Assembly: GCF_037038585.1 (NCBI RefSeq)
Contig: NC_092525.1
Coordinates: 29,414,367 to 29,478,366 of the forward strand
Reading direction: 5' to 3'
Length of the DNA stretch: 64,000 nt
Source: Patagioenas fasciata
Taxonomy: Eukaryota > Chordata > Aves > Columbiformes > Columbidae
Under the pieces are notes generated by a model that had not been told where the DNA came from, did not search any database, and was given only the letters and a program-made list of their open reading frames with translations. The position numbers and the translations under genes are program-made. Below, in pieces: positions 37,359 to 48,569 of the stretch (its first letter is position 1; each line of letters opens with the position of its first letter).

Positions 37359-40300
37359 TTATATTGTAAGAGCAGCATATATATATATATCATAAAATCC
37401 ACTGGGGACTTTGCTATGACCAATCTGTTTTATATGGAAGTTGCTAAAATACTCCTAGCATGTTTTAAACTCTAATACAGTTAAATAAACAAGAATCTGA
37501 AAATGTGTTTTCTACTGTATTTGTAAAATATGTATGTACACAGGCATTCACATGCGTAGGGAAGGATCATGCCTTAAAGCTTAACAGATTGAAAAATTGT
37601 ATTAATGATGTTGAGAATTTTACCTAGTAAATTATTCTGCAGTGATTTTTAAGGATGTTGGTAGTACATAAAATCTACACAATTCAGTGGATGTTGTAAG
37701 GGGTGCAGACATTTTCAAAATAATCTTAATTGCCAGACAATATCTCAAAGCCAAAGTGCCTTTACAGGAAAAATAGTTATTGCCATCAACTTCTTTAACT
37801 CATGTACTATAAATACAATGAATGGGGACTAATGAGGCTTTGTATGTCCAGATCAATTTTTTTTTGAGAGCAGGGGAGTGTTGTCATTAAAGTCTGAGAA
37901 TTAGATCAATGCAGTAAAGCAGCACCGGTCTAATCAGAGTTCATGCAGTTGCAGCCTGTACTTTGAAAACCATTGTTTGAGAAATCAGCAAAAAAAATTT
38001 CACTGATAAATTGAGAGAGTCTAGAGCAATTCTCTTAGGCAGTATTCCTACTTTACCAGAAAAAAAAACTTCTGAGATAATGAAAAAGTATCTTAAGAGC
38101 TTAGACACTACTTGGGAAGGGCAGTAGTTCCTAAATACTTTGGAAAAGTGTCTGTCCAGGTTTCTTAAAAGGCCGACTCATTCTCTTTTTATCAAAGAGA
38201 GATAATGGACTGAAATAGGAGATAGACTTTGGAAGGGACCCTGAGACAGATTATATTTTATCAAATTATGTCAATACAGAATTTGACTATGTAATTGTTT
38301 GTTTGTTTGTTTCTGTATGTAGCTATTGACATGGGAGTTTCTAAGAAAGCGTTTTGATCGAATCATCTTCACTAGAACAAGTTTGGAAGTACAAAGCACT
38401 TCCAATTTATTAACAGTATTTGATCTGTGACTGCTTGCTTTTATCTTGTGAAACTGTTTTTATAAATGTATCTTTATGGTTTTAATGAGCATTCTTTAAG
38501 TCTAAAGCTAACTCTATATCTGAATGTACAAACTCATCAAGAACTAGGAAACGAGTTCAGTTCAATGGTTAAAAAGCTTTTTGGGGTGTATTTGTAAGGC
38601 TTTTAATTATTACTACAGCACCTCAGAAATATGAGGTACTCCATGGTGAATATGAGAAGACACGTCCTTAATTCAGGTGAGTTCCCGTCAGGTTCTGATC
38701 TGGCATGTACACAGTAGTCTGTTTGCACAGAATTCACACCTGTATGAAAGCTTAATTTCAGTGATTGAGAAGTAGAGGAAGAAATTTTATCATGCTCCCA
38801 TCACACAGTCAATACTCAGTACAGCCAGTGCAAAGCAAGACTGACTTAAGAAAGAACTTAAAAAATTATAATTTCTAAAAGGAAAATAATGCAAAAAGAA
38901 CCTAATTGCAGAAGTAGCATTACAGCAGGTGGACTTGCCCCTAAATATAAGCCTTGTCTCCTAACTAAAATAATCTTAGAAACTTCTCTATTCCACATGC
39001 CATAGTATAGCATGACATATACTAGAAGCCATATGATTTTGCAACATACCTAAATGTTACCATATGTTTTGTTAAAATGTGTCCTACCTGTTACCATGTG
39101 CTATATATTTTACCAAAAGCATTTTTTCTGCTTGTATTTCATATGGAACAGCTCATCCTGAACTGCCTAGAGCTCATCCAGGGGCATAGTATAAGCCACA
39201 ACACACTTAGAGCTGCCCCAAATGTTGCCTCAATAATGGAGGAAAAAGCTGTTGCTTGGGCTTTGTTGGTCCGGAAGATTTTGGTTCAATGAGAGACACA
39301 CAGCAGGGCTGATTTGATTAACATGTTTGTGAATCAAGAGAACAGACTGTAGCAGCTCAGTGGTACGTAACAGTAGTTAGTTTCAAACTGTCCTAAGAAT
39401 ATTGTTTCTTGTAAAAGATATTTTAAATCACATTTAATTGGGTTTTATTGTTTCAAATAAACGCCCTACCTCCCACTGCTCCCCAAAAGGTCACATATAA
39501 AAAAAAATTTGGAGGGAAACTTCCAGTGACCTCTTACATTGTTTTAGCATTACTTTTCCTAGCAAAGACTGCTTGTCTTGGCAGTCAGTCATAATTTTGA
39601 AGTCCTTCCAAAGGAAGACAAGTCTCCATCCTCTCCGAATAGGTCCAAAATAATCAAAATTCAATGCCTAGTGCTAATCATTGCCAATAACTTTCGGAAG
39701 TTATTGCAAATAAGGAACTTGCAATGCCTGCTTAGTGGCAAGATTTACAGGGCACATGAATGTATGGCCAAATCACTCTGGTCGCATATTTCTCTGTACT
39801 GAATAAAACAAAAAAAAATAGTGTCTCTCAATTGTATTTTTCCCAAAATTATTATTGTTATTATTTTTATCTCTGATACTTAACTACATAACAATACTGG
39901 ATGGACATTTATAAAAACACGACTAGAATGTCACCTCAGAAAATCTATATTATAAGGAATAGACTGTATTACATGGGGGATTGGGGCTGAGTCAGTCAGA
40001 TATTGAAAGCAATTGTGTACCTGTATTAGGGAGATGACTTTCATGTCCTGCTGGTGAACACACAGGCTCTCTCCCTTTAATACCACAGTTATGTCTCTAG
40101 CGTTCCTGTGCAGTTCATTCACAGTGAGTGTTTCCATCCCAGCTTGGGTAGCAGCACAGTTTCCTGTGAGCTTGTTCGACAAAGTCAGATAGCAGTTTCC
40201 ATCAGAAACCATAGTCCTTGGCTGCCACTTGTACACATACAAACAACTTGCTGACAATGGCATTCACCAACAAAGTGAGGAATATGTTTATAAATGAACT

Positions 40301-43300
40301 TAATTTTCAGTAAATTTGAGATACTTTCAACTATAAATTCCTTGTCTCATAGAGAAGGAGACTATGAGGTTCATTGTTGAAATTAGTTTCTCTTTTTGGT
40401 GCAGAGTTTCTTAACACTGAAAACATAAATGCAGATGCAGCACTCCTTTTGGCACTAGGAAACAAATTATTTGTATTTTATGTAGCTTTACTAAAAGATC
40501 TATTCTAAAGCTTATATGTGGTATTTTCAGTAGTAATCCACAGTATATACATAAATCACTAAGTAAAAACTTATTCTAAGAGAAGTTATAATATGTGGAG
40601 AAACAGATGTGTGTTTTCTCTATTGCATATAATTATTTAGTATATATGCCACTTAAACATTAATAACTTATATTGATATATCTGCATATGTTTCACTCAA
40701 CACAGAGCATTTTTATGTTAGCATAGACCATAAAGTTTTGTATTGTAAGGAGTTTTAAACTGTAACTGGGAAAGAATATCCTTTCAAAGGGACATAACAA
40801 AATGGGATTAAATTGCAGATATAAACACCTAAATATAGGCTATCTGCAGGATATCTCTAGATGTCTATGTCAACTCACACAGTTACTGAAGTTCAGTAAA
40901 ACTGGCCTGAGTCCTACAACTAGGTGGAATATATGAAAAAAACAAACAAAAACCAGTTTTTGTATGACAATGATTTTAACTTCTAGACCATCAAAGACTT
41001 TAAGTCCCCTCCTTTTTTTTTTTTTTAATTGACATTTTTTCTTCTACCTATAACTAATTTTGATTAAAGGTCAAATATTGAGTTCTCAGTGTAAATGCAG
41101 GCAGCTCCAATGTTATCAATATCACAGCACAGATCAAATGAGGAACATTACTTTTCTTATTTGAAGAATAGCAAGCCCTGTGCTTTGATAAGTGAGAGTT
41201 CCTCTCATTTCCAGTCAAATGTTTTGCATTTCCTTGAAGTAAGTTTTGATTTCAGGTAATGATACTGTCTGATTATGTGTTGCTTTCTAGCTGGGAAACT
41301 TTCAGGAAGTTTCTTGCTGTTTTCAGAGATAAAAAGCCAGAATTTTATACAAATTTATATGCTCCAGGATTTACCACTCTTTGTATGTATTGTTCATTTT
41401 GTATTTGTTTTGACTGTTTTAAAAAATTGCGTGTTTTTTCACTGTTGAAGGAATAATATTTGCAGTAAAGCAAGCCAAGCTAACACAGGAAGTCATACCT
41501 CAAGTAAGAGGACATAATATTCTGTGGAAATAAGGAAATTATTTAAAGCTCTGCATGATGAACTTGGCTTGTTTTGTGCAGTCTTCATCTTCCGCTGAAG
41601 CACCCACTCTTGACTGTTGCTGTAAGTCAGACAGTGGACCAACAGTAAAAGCTGCTGATGTGGCAAATGATCTGTTCCTCAGGCAGATTTTGCCAGAGTG
41701 CCCTATAGTCTTGCACTTCTGGCCTGAGGACGATGGGTCTCTCTGCCCAGGTGGCCAACTTTGTCAGGACAATAAATTGATGTTCTCTCTTTCTCTCTTC
41801 TCTGTCCCGGAGGAAGTGTGGAGGAGGGAAGATGGTCTTCCTTCCAAAGGATATTTGCCTTTGCCATAGTGATAGAAAAAGCTGATGAATAAATCAAGGA
41901 GAGAAACAAAACAGATGGGTCAGAAAACCTATGGCAAAGGAAAAAACAATGAGAATATTGTATATGTCAGGACTCTCGTTGCCATTTCATAAACAAACTT
42001 CTTCCTATTTTTGTATATCTTACTTGGATATCCTGTTTCTTTCTTTATCCCCTGTGTGACATTGGGATTTTGAAAAGGGCTGAAGCCAAGGTAAGGTTTC
42101 CTCGATAGTGTATTTGAAGAATGTAGAGATTTTTCTGCTAAAACTGAGAAATGTTTGAAGAGTGATAGTAGACACTACTAAAAATGGTAACTGCAAGTCT
42201 TCTCCCAACAGAAGGATGGAAAACATATCAGGGAAAAAAAAAATTGACTATGCATTAGAGATTTTATTACATGTGTTTCCCTTGAAACTTCTTTGTATTT
42301 TGCAGTCAGTTTGGACATGTATTTTCAAGTCGTGTAGCAACACCAGCTTTCACTCTTTAGATAAATATGTTTATTCTTCATGGTAAAGTTTGCAAACATT
42401 TGTACTATGGCAAAGACAGGCTTCTGAACTGCAGCCATGCTCTGTGCTTGAGCCCTGGGCTGAGCGGCCCATCGTAGCAGGAGGTCACCTATAAAGTAAT
42501 GAAGAATATTGTTCTTCATGGCTTCTTACACAGATCTTTGACAGCAAAGTAGCTTTTTAGTTTTTCAGTCGTTCCAGTTTCTAGTGGTAGTAGAATTCAC
42601 TTTTAAGAAACCAGTTGGTAAGTCGTTGCACAGCTGAAGGGGGCAATACAAAGTATAATAGTATCTCTAGAAGATTCTCTATTTGAGTCCATTGGGTTTT
42701 AGATTAGGCCAGAATGAAGAGTGAAGTAAGAAGGTGACATGTTTATCTTAGGGAAAACTCACCTTTAGAGGTGCGTGCCAATGGGTAGCTTTGTAACAGC
42801 ATGTGGTGCAAAGTCAGCAGAGGGAGAAGCTGCTACACAGTAGAGGCAGCCAAAATGTGGTCACAGGACTGTGAGATTTTTCTTGTATCTAATTATGCTC
42901 TCAAAAACACAGACTAAATGGATAGAAACCATCCCTCTCTGAGTCCTTGTGTAAGCAAGGTATTACTTGTGGTTCCCCCATTCTCAAGATTTTATCTTTT
43001 AATCTGCTTTTGGCCAGTGTCAGATATAGGATTACGGCTCAATAAAATTCTGGCTGATCCACTGCAGGTGTTTATAGATTCTGATAAAAATCTAAGTTGG
43101 ATAAACTAAAATCTCAGTGGTGGGTCAAAGTCTGGATGCCATCTGTCTCTCCTTATAAAAACTACACTGGTGAGCTCATTCAGGCAGGATTTGAATTCAG
43201 AAATATTGTAAATTGGGAGGAGGAGTGAGATCTTGGGTACTAGTTATCCTTTGAGCTGCTTTCCATGATTCTTACAAAGATTCAGATGAATATTGAATTA

Positions 43301-43860
43301 ACTGGGAAAACCCTCCTTCTCTTACAAAAGTACGTATTTTGTCAAGAGTTTTTGTGTAGAATTTCGTTTCTTTTAATATATGATGGAGAAGATCACGAGC
43401 AAATAGTTATAAATGTAAGGAAGAAACAGCAGCAGTGGAATTTGTGGATGAAAAGGGTTTCTTTTGGTGTGAGAAGATAGAAAGTGTAACCTCCAACCCC
43501 AAACCCATCATGTGTTTTATAATACGTGAAAATAAGAATAAGAGAATAAGAATATTCTCAATAATATTTTATTTTATCTGAACTGTACATGGTAGCTTCC
43601 ATTTGAACTACTAGAGAAGGCAAAATATTTTTCCTAAAATGTGTGAGTTACTGAAGACTTAAGACTATTTAATGTTTTGGGAAGAGCTTTTTCCTTAATA
43701 TTCATTTCCTGGTTTCAATTTTTTTTTCTTTATTTTTGGGAGTGTTATGTATTTGCATTATTTATTGTGTTTTGTGGAGCAACTGTGACTCTTGAGCAGA
43801 AGCTGGGCTTTGTCAGGAAACATTTTAAGTTTTAGAGTAAGAAGAACTCCCAGTTTTATA
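37359..43860. other. Intergenic, no gene confidently seen
   Basis: AT-rich. An AT dinucleotide run lies at about 37376-37390. The longest frame is on the minus strand at 39931-40263 (see findings) and is not recognised. The frame at 41555-41869 also has no recognisable domain. Confidence 0.55.
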
Positions 43861-43889
43861 AGAGTTTGTTTTGCTACTCTTTCAAATAG

Positions 43890-44260
43890 CCTCTCGCTAT
43901 GTGGATGCTGGAAATTCTACAAAGATGTTCGTGTCAGTGTCTGACATTCATGCATACAGTGAGTACGAAATTTCTCAGTTGAGTAGTAAATTTCTCAGAG
44001 GAGAGCCTGTGAAATTTGTGTGTAAAGCACTATTACATCGGCGGGAATGGTGGATTTAATTCCTCTTTAACGGCAGGATTTTGAAGCAGCCATGGAGTTG
44101 TGGGCACTTAATGCAATTCATCTGGAAAGCACAAAGCTGCTCTCACTGTTACTGAACACTTCTGTGTGTTGTAAACCCAGATGTGACTATACAGGCTATA
44201 CTTGCTTTCACTCCAGGCTCTTGACATTCCATGTACTTGAGAGAGCTCTCCGAATAACAC
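43890..44260 (+). pseudogene. Broken immunoglobulin-domain exon (VCAM1/PECAM1-type)
   Basis: After an acceptor-like CTCTTTCAAATAG, a frame entered in phase 1 reads to YEISQLSSKFLRGEPVKFVC, the pattern of an Ig A/B-strand region with its cysteine at 44021-44023. A stop follows at 44057-44059. In another frame, 44182-44250 reads CDYTGYTCFHSRLLTFHVLE, resembling an Ig F/G-strand region with Y-x-C (Cys at 44203-44205). The two cysteines are about 61 codons apart, normal for an Ig fold, but the frames do not agree, so at least one indel and a stop separate them. VCAM1 domain 2 has the similar IEISPSLVAGEPVSVLC. Known: in this family one exon usually encodes one Ig domain. Inferred: a dead exon of an Ig-superfamily gene. 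A chance match cannot be excluded. Confidence 0.5.
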
Positions 44261-46085
44261 AGACATTTTTCTCTCTTGAGAGACAGTGAGCAATTACAGC
44301 CAAGATAAAACTGAAAGTTCTCGATCACAGTAAGTTAGCCTTCCATAGGGTTTCACCTTCAGTGACCTTAACGAGTAACTATGAAACGGTTAAAACTGAT
44401 ATAACTTGGTTATTATGAGATTACTAAGAAATTACAGGTGACTTCTTGCTTATTTTTATGTCCTATTTCTTCTAATTAGATCCTGCCAGGATTTCCAGTT
44501 ATTCACAACAGTTTGCTTTATAGCTATGTGCCAGGAAAGTGCTATTCCCAGTCAAGTCCAGTAGATAATTGTGTCTGTCAGTGGAAGCACTGAACTTGGT
44601 TGTCTGAGTTTTGGTTGTCTAAACAAGAATTGGAAGGATAAAATTAATCTTAAATGGCATATGATACGAACCTGATGAAAATAGACAAATGCCATAATAT
44701 GAAATGCATTCATTAAAACATTAAATTTTATAAACAAGAGTAAGAAAATAAAAGAATAAGGTAAGTTTACAGATAATTCACCAAAATGAAACTGACTTTA
44801 CAAAGGATGTTGTGCAAAATTATCAACTTGTCATTTATCTTTGTAATAATCTACAGCTTTAGTCTATTTTTCAACTGTACTGTCCAATCTTTTTGATAAC
44901 ATAGAAACAGTGTTGTAATTTGTATTAAAAAGTAATACGATGATCTAGTAGGCAGCAGTAAATAGTGCAGATTAATTTAGTAATTGCTTTCCCCCGAGTG
45001 GTTATGGACTTTTAAACATACTGCTTCCTTTTCAACCTTCTGATAAATTCTTGTTCATTTTTGTAATCATTTTGTACTATAGACTCCACCTGAAAATTTG
45101 TCCTCCTTTACACTAGGTGTGGAAGCCTTCTAGTTGTCTTTTTAAATAAGTTGTATTTATTAATTTTCCAAATAATAAATTACATATAAAATGAAATATA
45201 AATAAACCTTCAAATTAATAAATACAATATGCAGGATAAAGCAAAACTTTTTTCATAAATTTTTTGAGATCCTAAATTGTTAATAGAATGTATTCGCTAT
45301 GTACAAACACATTTTCTGAAGCTATAAGCTACAGCAGGATCCATATGCTGATCTTACAGGTAGAATGAACATCTCTCCACGCCACAAAATTCAATGCAGT
45401 CATGGCACAAGACACCTGAAAGTGCAAGAAAAGTGAAGTCAGCAGTTGGATCTTAGCACCTTAGCAGGTTAATCAGTGTAATAAAATGTACTAATAAATA
45501 ATTTAAATCATTAGTTTTATATCAAACACTTCAGGTAAATAATGCAGAATTACTAGATTATATTTCTTTTTAGTGTGAGATAATTGTGTTGTATTCATTC
45601 CAATAATGTAGGAAACTGAGTGTAAGATAATTTGCTCAAAATTTAATGAATTCATCCTTGAACATGCCCCTGAAATTCCTGTGCCATGATCCTGATGGTC
45701 TTGCAGATACTGAGTCACCACGCTACTTGATATCCTGAAAACCAAGAGACATTACAAAGGTAAGAGAGATCTCAAACTCATGAGCCTACCAGAATTTAAC
45801 TAGATCTGGTCCTTCATCCACAAAGGGATTCAGCACTGCATATGCAACACTTACATGGCTTCCTCATCTTTTAGAAGCTATGGGGTGCACATAAATGTTT
45901 TGGTTCCCATTGGGTTGTCCCAGCTCCCAAGTGAAAGCCCTGGCAGAAGCTGCATTGTTGTCTGACCCAGTCAGTAGTGATTTCATTCATCAGGGAGAGA
46001 ACCTTGGCCAGAAAACCATGTAGTTAGAGCATTTGTGTGGAGCTGAGCTGTTGGAAGAGAGGTACTAATATCTGTTCCTCGTGGT

Positions 46086-46274
46086 GTGGAGCTAATTATA
46101 GTCAGAAATGAGGTCAAGAGAGGCAAAAGGGTTATTAAACTATCTGTTCCTTATGAATTGGTATTCACATATAATTCTGGGAAATTTCAGGGAGGATCCT
46201 TGGCTAAGAAGCATGGGAATGTTGAAAGTCAGACACTTCTCAAGCTAATTCAAGACAAATTTTATCCTGCCTGA
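46086..46274 (+). pseudogene. Possible Ig-domain remnant (weak)
   Basis: The frame reads VELIIVRNEVKRGKRVIKLS, resembling the start of an Ig domain (a charged loop with Gly, then an alternating hydrophobic B strand), but with Ser where Cys is expected. No F-strand Y-x-C follows. Listed because of its position between stronger remnants. It could easily be chance. Confidence 0.2.
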
Positions 46275-46955
46275 CAGCAATTTGAAACACGCGTCACATT
46301 TCTCAAGTTGCTTCTCTTATCACTAGAGAGTAACATGGTCTATGATAGAGGGTGACACAACTATGAAAGTCATTCTTGCTCAGTTGTCTGTATCAGACAA
46401 CAATGACTGCGGCTTTGATGCCCAGCCAAGTAATTGTCTTGAAAGGGCAAATAAATCCCAGCAATTTGGATCCTTCTTACCCTTGCTAGTCTAGAGAAAC
46501 TCAGCTGTCCATGGGTTTTGTCACTTAGCGACTCCTACATTAGCATATTCCTTCCACAAAAGTGTTAACAAAGCAAGTAGTTAAGATGATACTTAACTTT
46601 GTGGGGAAAAAATGGAAGAGAGAAATAGTCAAAGTAACAAAACAGCATGTTGTGGATTTAGTGTAGTGCACATTCAAGAGATAAAGAAAAGGTGCCAGAT
46701 CCTTAACAGACTTGCAGATGGCTTTAAGTGTTACTCGGTTTATTAGTATATGTACAGACACACACAAACACACATATTTTGCTACTGCAAAATGCTTTCT
46801 CATGGATGCTTGTCATTTTGGCTTTATGGAAGTAAAAATCAGTTCACTGCTTCCTGTTTCTATTTGGAGGTTCATTTTCTTTAGAACTTTCAGTCCTCTT
46901 CCTGAGATGGAAAAATGACAATATCTAGATAAAAGAAACATTTCCATACGTGTCT

Positions 46956-47008
46956 AAAAAAGAAAAAACAAATTAAAAAAGAAAAAAAGAAAAAAAAAAG
47001 AAGAAAGT
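46956..47008. repeat. A/G-rich low-complexity tract
   Basis: A-rich purine tract with GAAAAAA units, interrupted by single C and TT. It creates the Phe-rich minus-strand ORF at 46890-47072, which is not a gene. Confidence 0.85.
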
Positions 47009-47808
47009 GAGCAATCCCTGGAACTCTCACCTGTATGGAAGATTTTAAAAATATGATTCTTGAATCATACAATGTTAAGTCATTTAATTCCCTTCTGATA
47101 TGTTAGTGAGCCAGTCCACTGTGGGACTACAAAGATACATTTATGTAATGCAGTGCAGCAAAAATAACATCCGTACAGCTCAACATAGCTCTTCAGAATA
47201 TGAACCATTCTAAGAGAATAAAGGATATAGTCTGTGATAGACAAGTTGAAGGATAATCAATTAGTAGCAGTGCAGTTGTCAGTAACCTGTCTAGGAGAAT
47301 CGATGTTCTGCATTTGTTCCAGCTGGCATGGGCTGTCACAGACCTTACTCATCATTCCCGTTTGTCTTCCTGGGTCCATAGGGACACACCTTGACCTCAT
47401 GACTGAAGCACAGGAAGGAGGTGAGAAACAGGAAAGTGACTGGTCTCCATTTTCCCATAGTCAAGAGTCTACAAGTGCCTTGGAGAGCACCTGCTGGTGA
47501 GTAGTAGCAAAGCTTGGTCAAAAGGCTCTCCACTCATCTCTTGATTAACTTCATCTGATCATGTGGAATGCTGGCCACAATGAGGTACACCACGATATTT
47601 AGCGGTATTGGAGTTTCATGTAGTGTGGGGAGAATTAAGTAACTTGCTCATATTCCATGTTAAATGTTTTCAGCTGACTTTATCTTGCCATATCCCAGGC
47701 GCTAGCCAGTATCTGCACTTTGACCCAAATCCGACTTTATTTTTTTACTCTGACCATTTTGAATGAGTTTTGTCTGAAAAGCTATAGTTCCAGTGAGAAC
47801 AAACAACT

Positions 47809-48015
47809 TTGACATGTCTCTGTATTTGTCTCAAAAGAAAAGTAGATCTGAGATCTCACTTCAAAATTCCCAAAGAGATGTTGAATACACCAAGGCTTGT
47901 ATTTGAATTTGGCTCTAGGAATACACAGGAGAATGTTTCAAAAGGGAAACTTCTTTTTTTTACATGTCAGTATGAAGACAATAGAAGCTCAGAAACCCAA
48001 ACTAATAAAGTTTGA
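47809..48015 (+). pseudogene. Possible Ig-domain remnant
   Basis: The frame contains TPRLVFEFGSRNTQENVSKG followed by KLLFFTCQYEDN, like an Ig A/B-strand region (acidic/Gly turn, hydrophobic alternation, Cys at 47965-47967). The frame stops at 48013-48015 before any F-strand cysteine, and no matching second half is evident in the next 200 bases. It lies 370 bases upstream of a better remnant. Confidence 0.3.
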
Positions 48016-48385
48016 CTTACAGTACAGTACTTGGCACTCTAAATACGTGGATTTAACGGCTATTCAACAGTTTCACTTTTAGATCCAGCATTACTAAAAT
48101 AATGCTTGCTTGTTTTTTAGAAACAAGATTTGGAATTTCCACAGCTTGTTTTTTTTGCCAGCAACAAGAGGCTAAGGTAAAACGTTGGGACTTTTTTCTC
48201 TTGTGGTTTCTATTTATTTTTTAGATGAACTTCTTGTTCTTTCTGTGAAGTGAAACAGACAATGCCTGTGAATAGAAGAAAATAATAAATCAGTTATTTT
48301 GTAGTTTATGCAAGTTATTATACTTCTGGATTATTTTGTCTGTCATCTTTTGTGGATTCTGGATGCCTTCATCTTAACCAAACAG

Positions 48386-48569
48386 GAAGTGTCATAGCTG
48401 GTGAGCTGGTGCCTCAGATAATGAAGGAAGGAGATGCATTTATTTTTATATGCAGTATTTCAGAAATTCCAGAAAAGGGAAAGCAGCAGATGGTAAAACT
48501 TTATTTTCCCTTTTTTCCTTTTTTTCAATAGATGACAGGTTCGATGTGGAGTACAATTGTAAGGTGTGA
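48386..48569 (+). pseudogene. Broken immunoglobulin-domain exon with internal deletion
   Basis: After acceptor-like TCTTAACCAAACAG the frame enters in phase 1 and reads SVIAGELVPQIMKEGDAFIF then ICS, with Cys at 48451-48453. VCAM1 domain 4 in this window has SIAELSIEPSTTVQEGENVS then IHCS at the same spacing. About 107 bases later, in a different frame, DDRFDVEYNCKV supplies an F-strand-like Y-x-C (Cys at 48558-48560), then a stop at 48567-48569. Cysteine spacing of about 36 codons is too short for an intact Ig fold, so a deletion or an unrecognised intron (an acceptor-like TTTTTTTCAATAG lies between) is needed. Interpreted as a decayed Ig exon. Confidence 0.48.

Noticed and set aside
41555-41869. 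104-codon plus-strand frame
   Set aside because: No similarity recognised, no convincing splice sites, and the opposite strand is also open, suggesting composition rather than coding.
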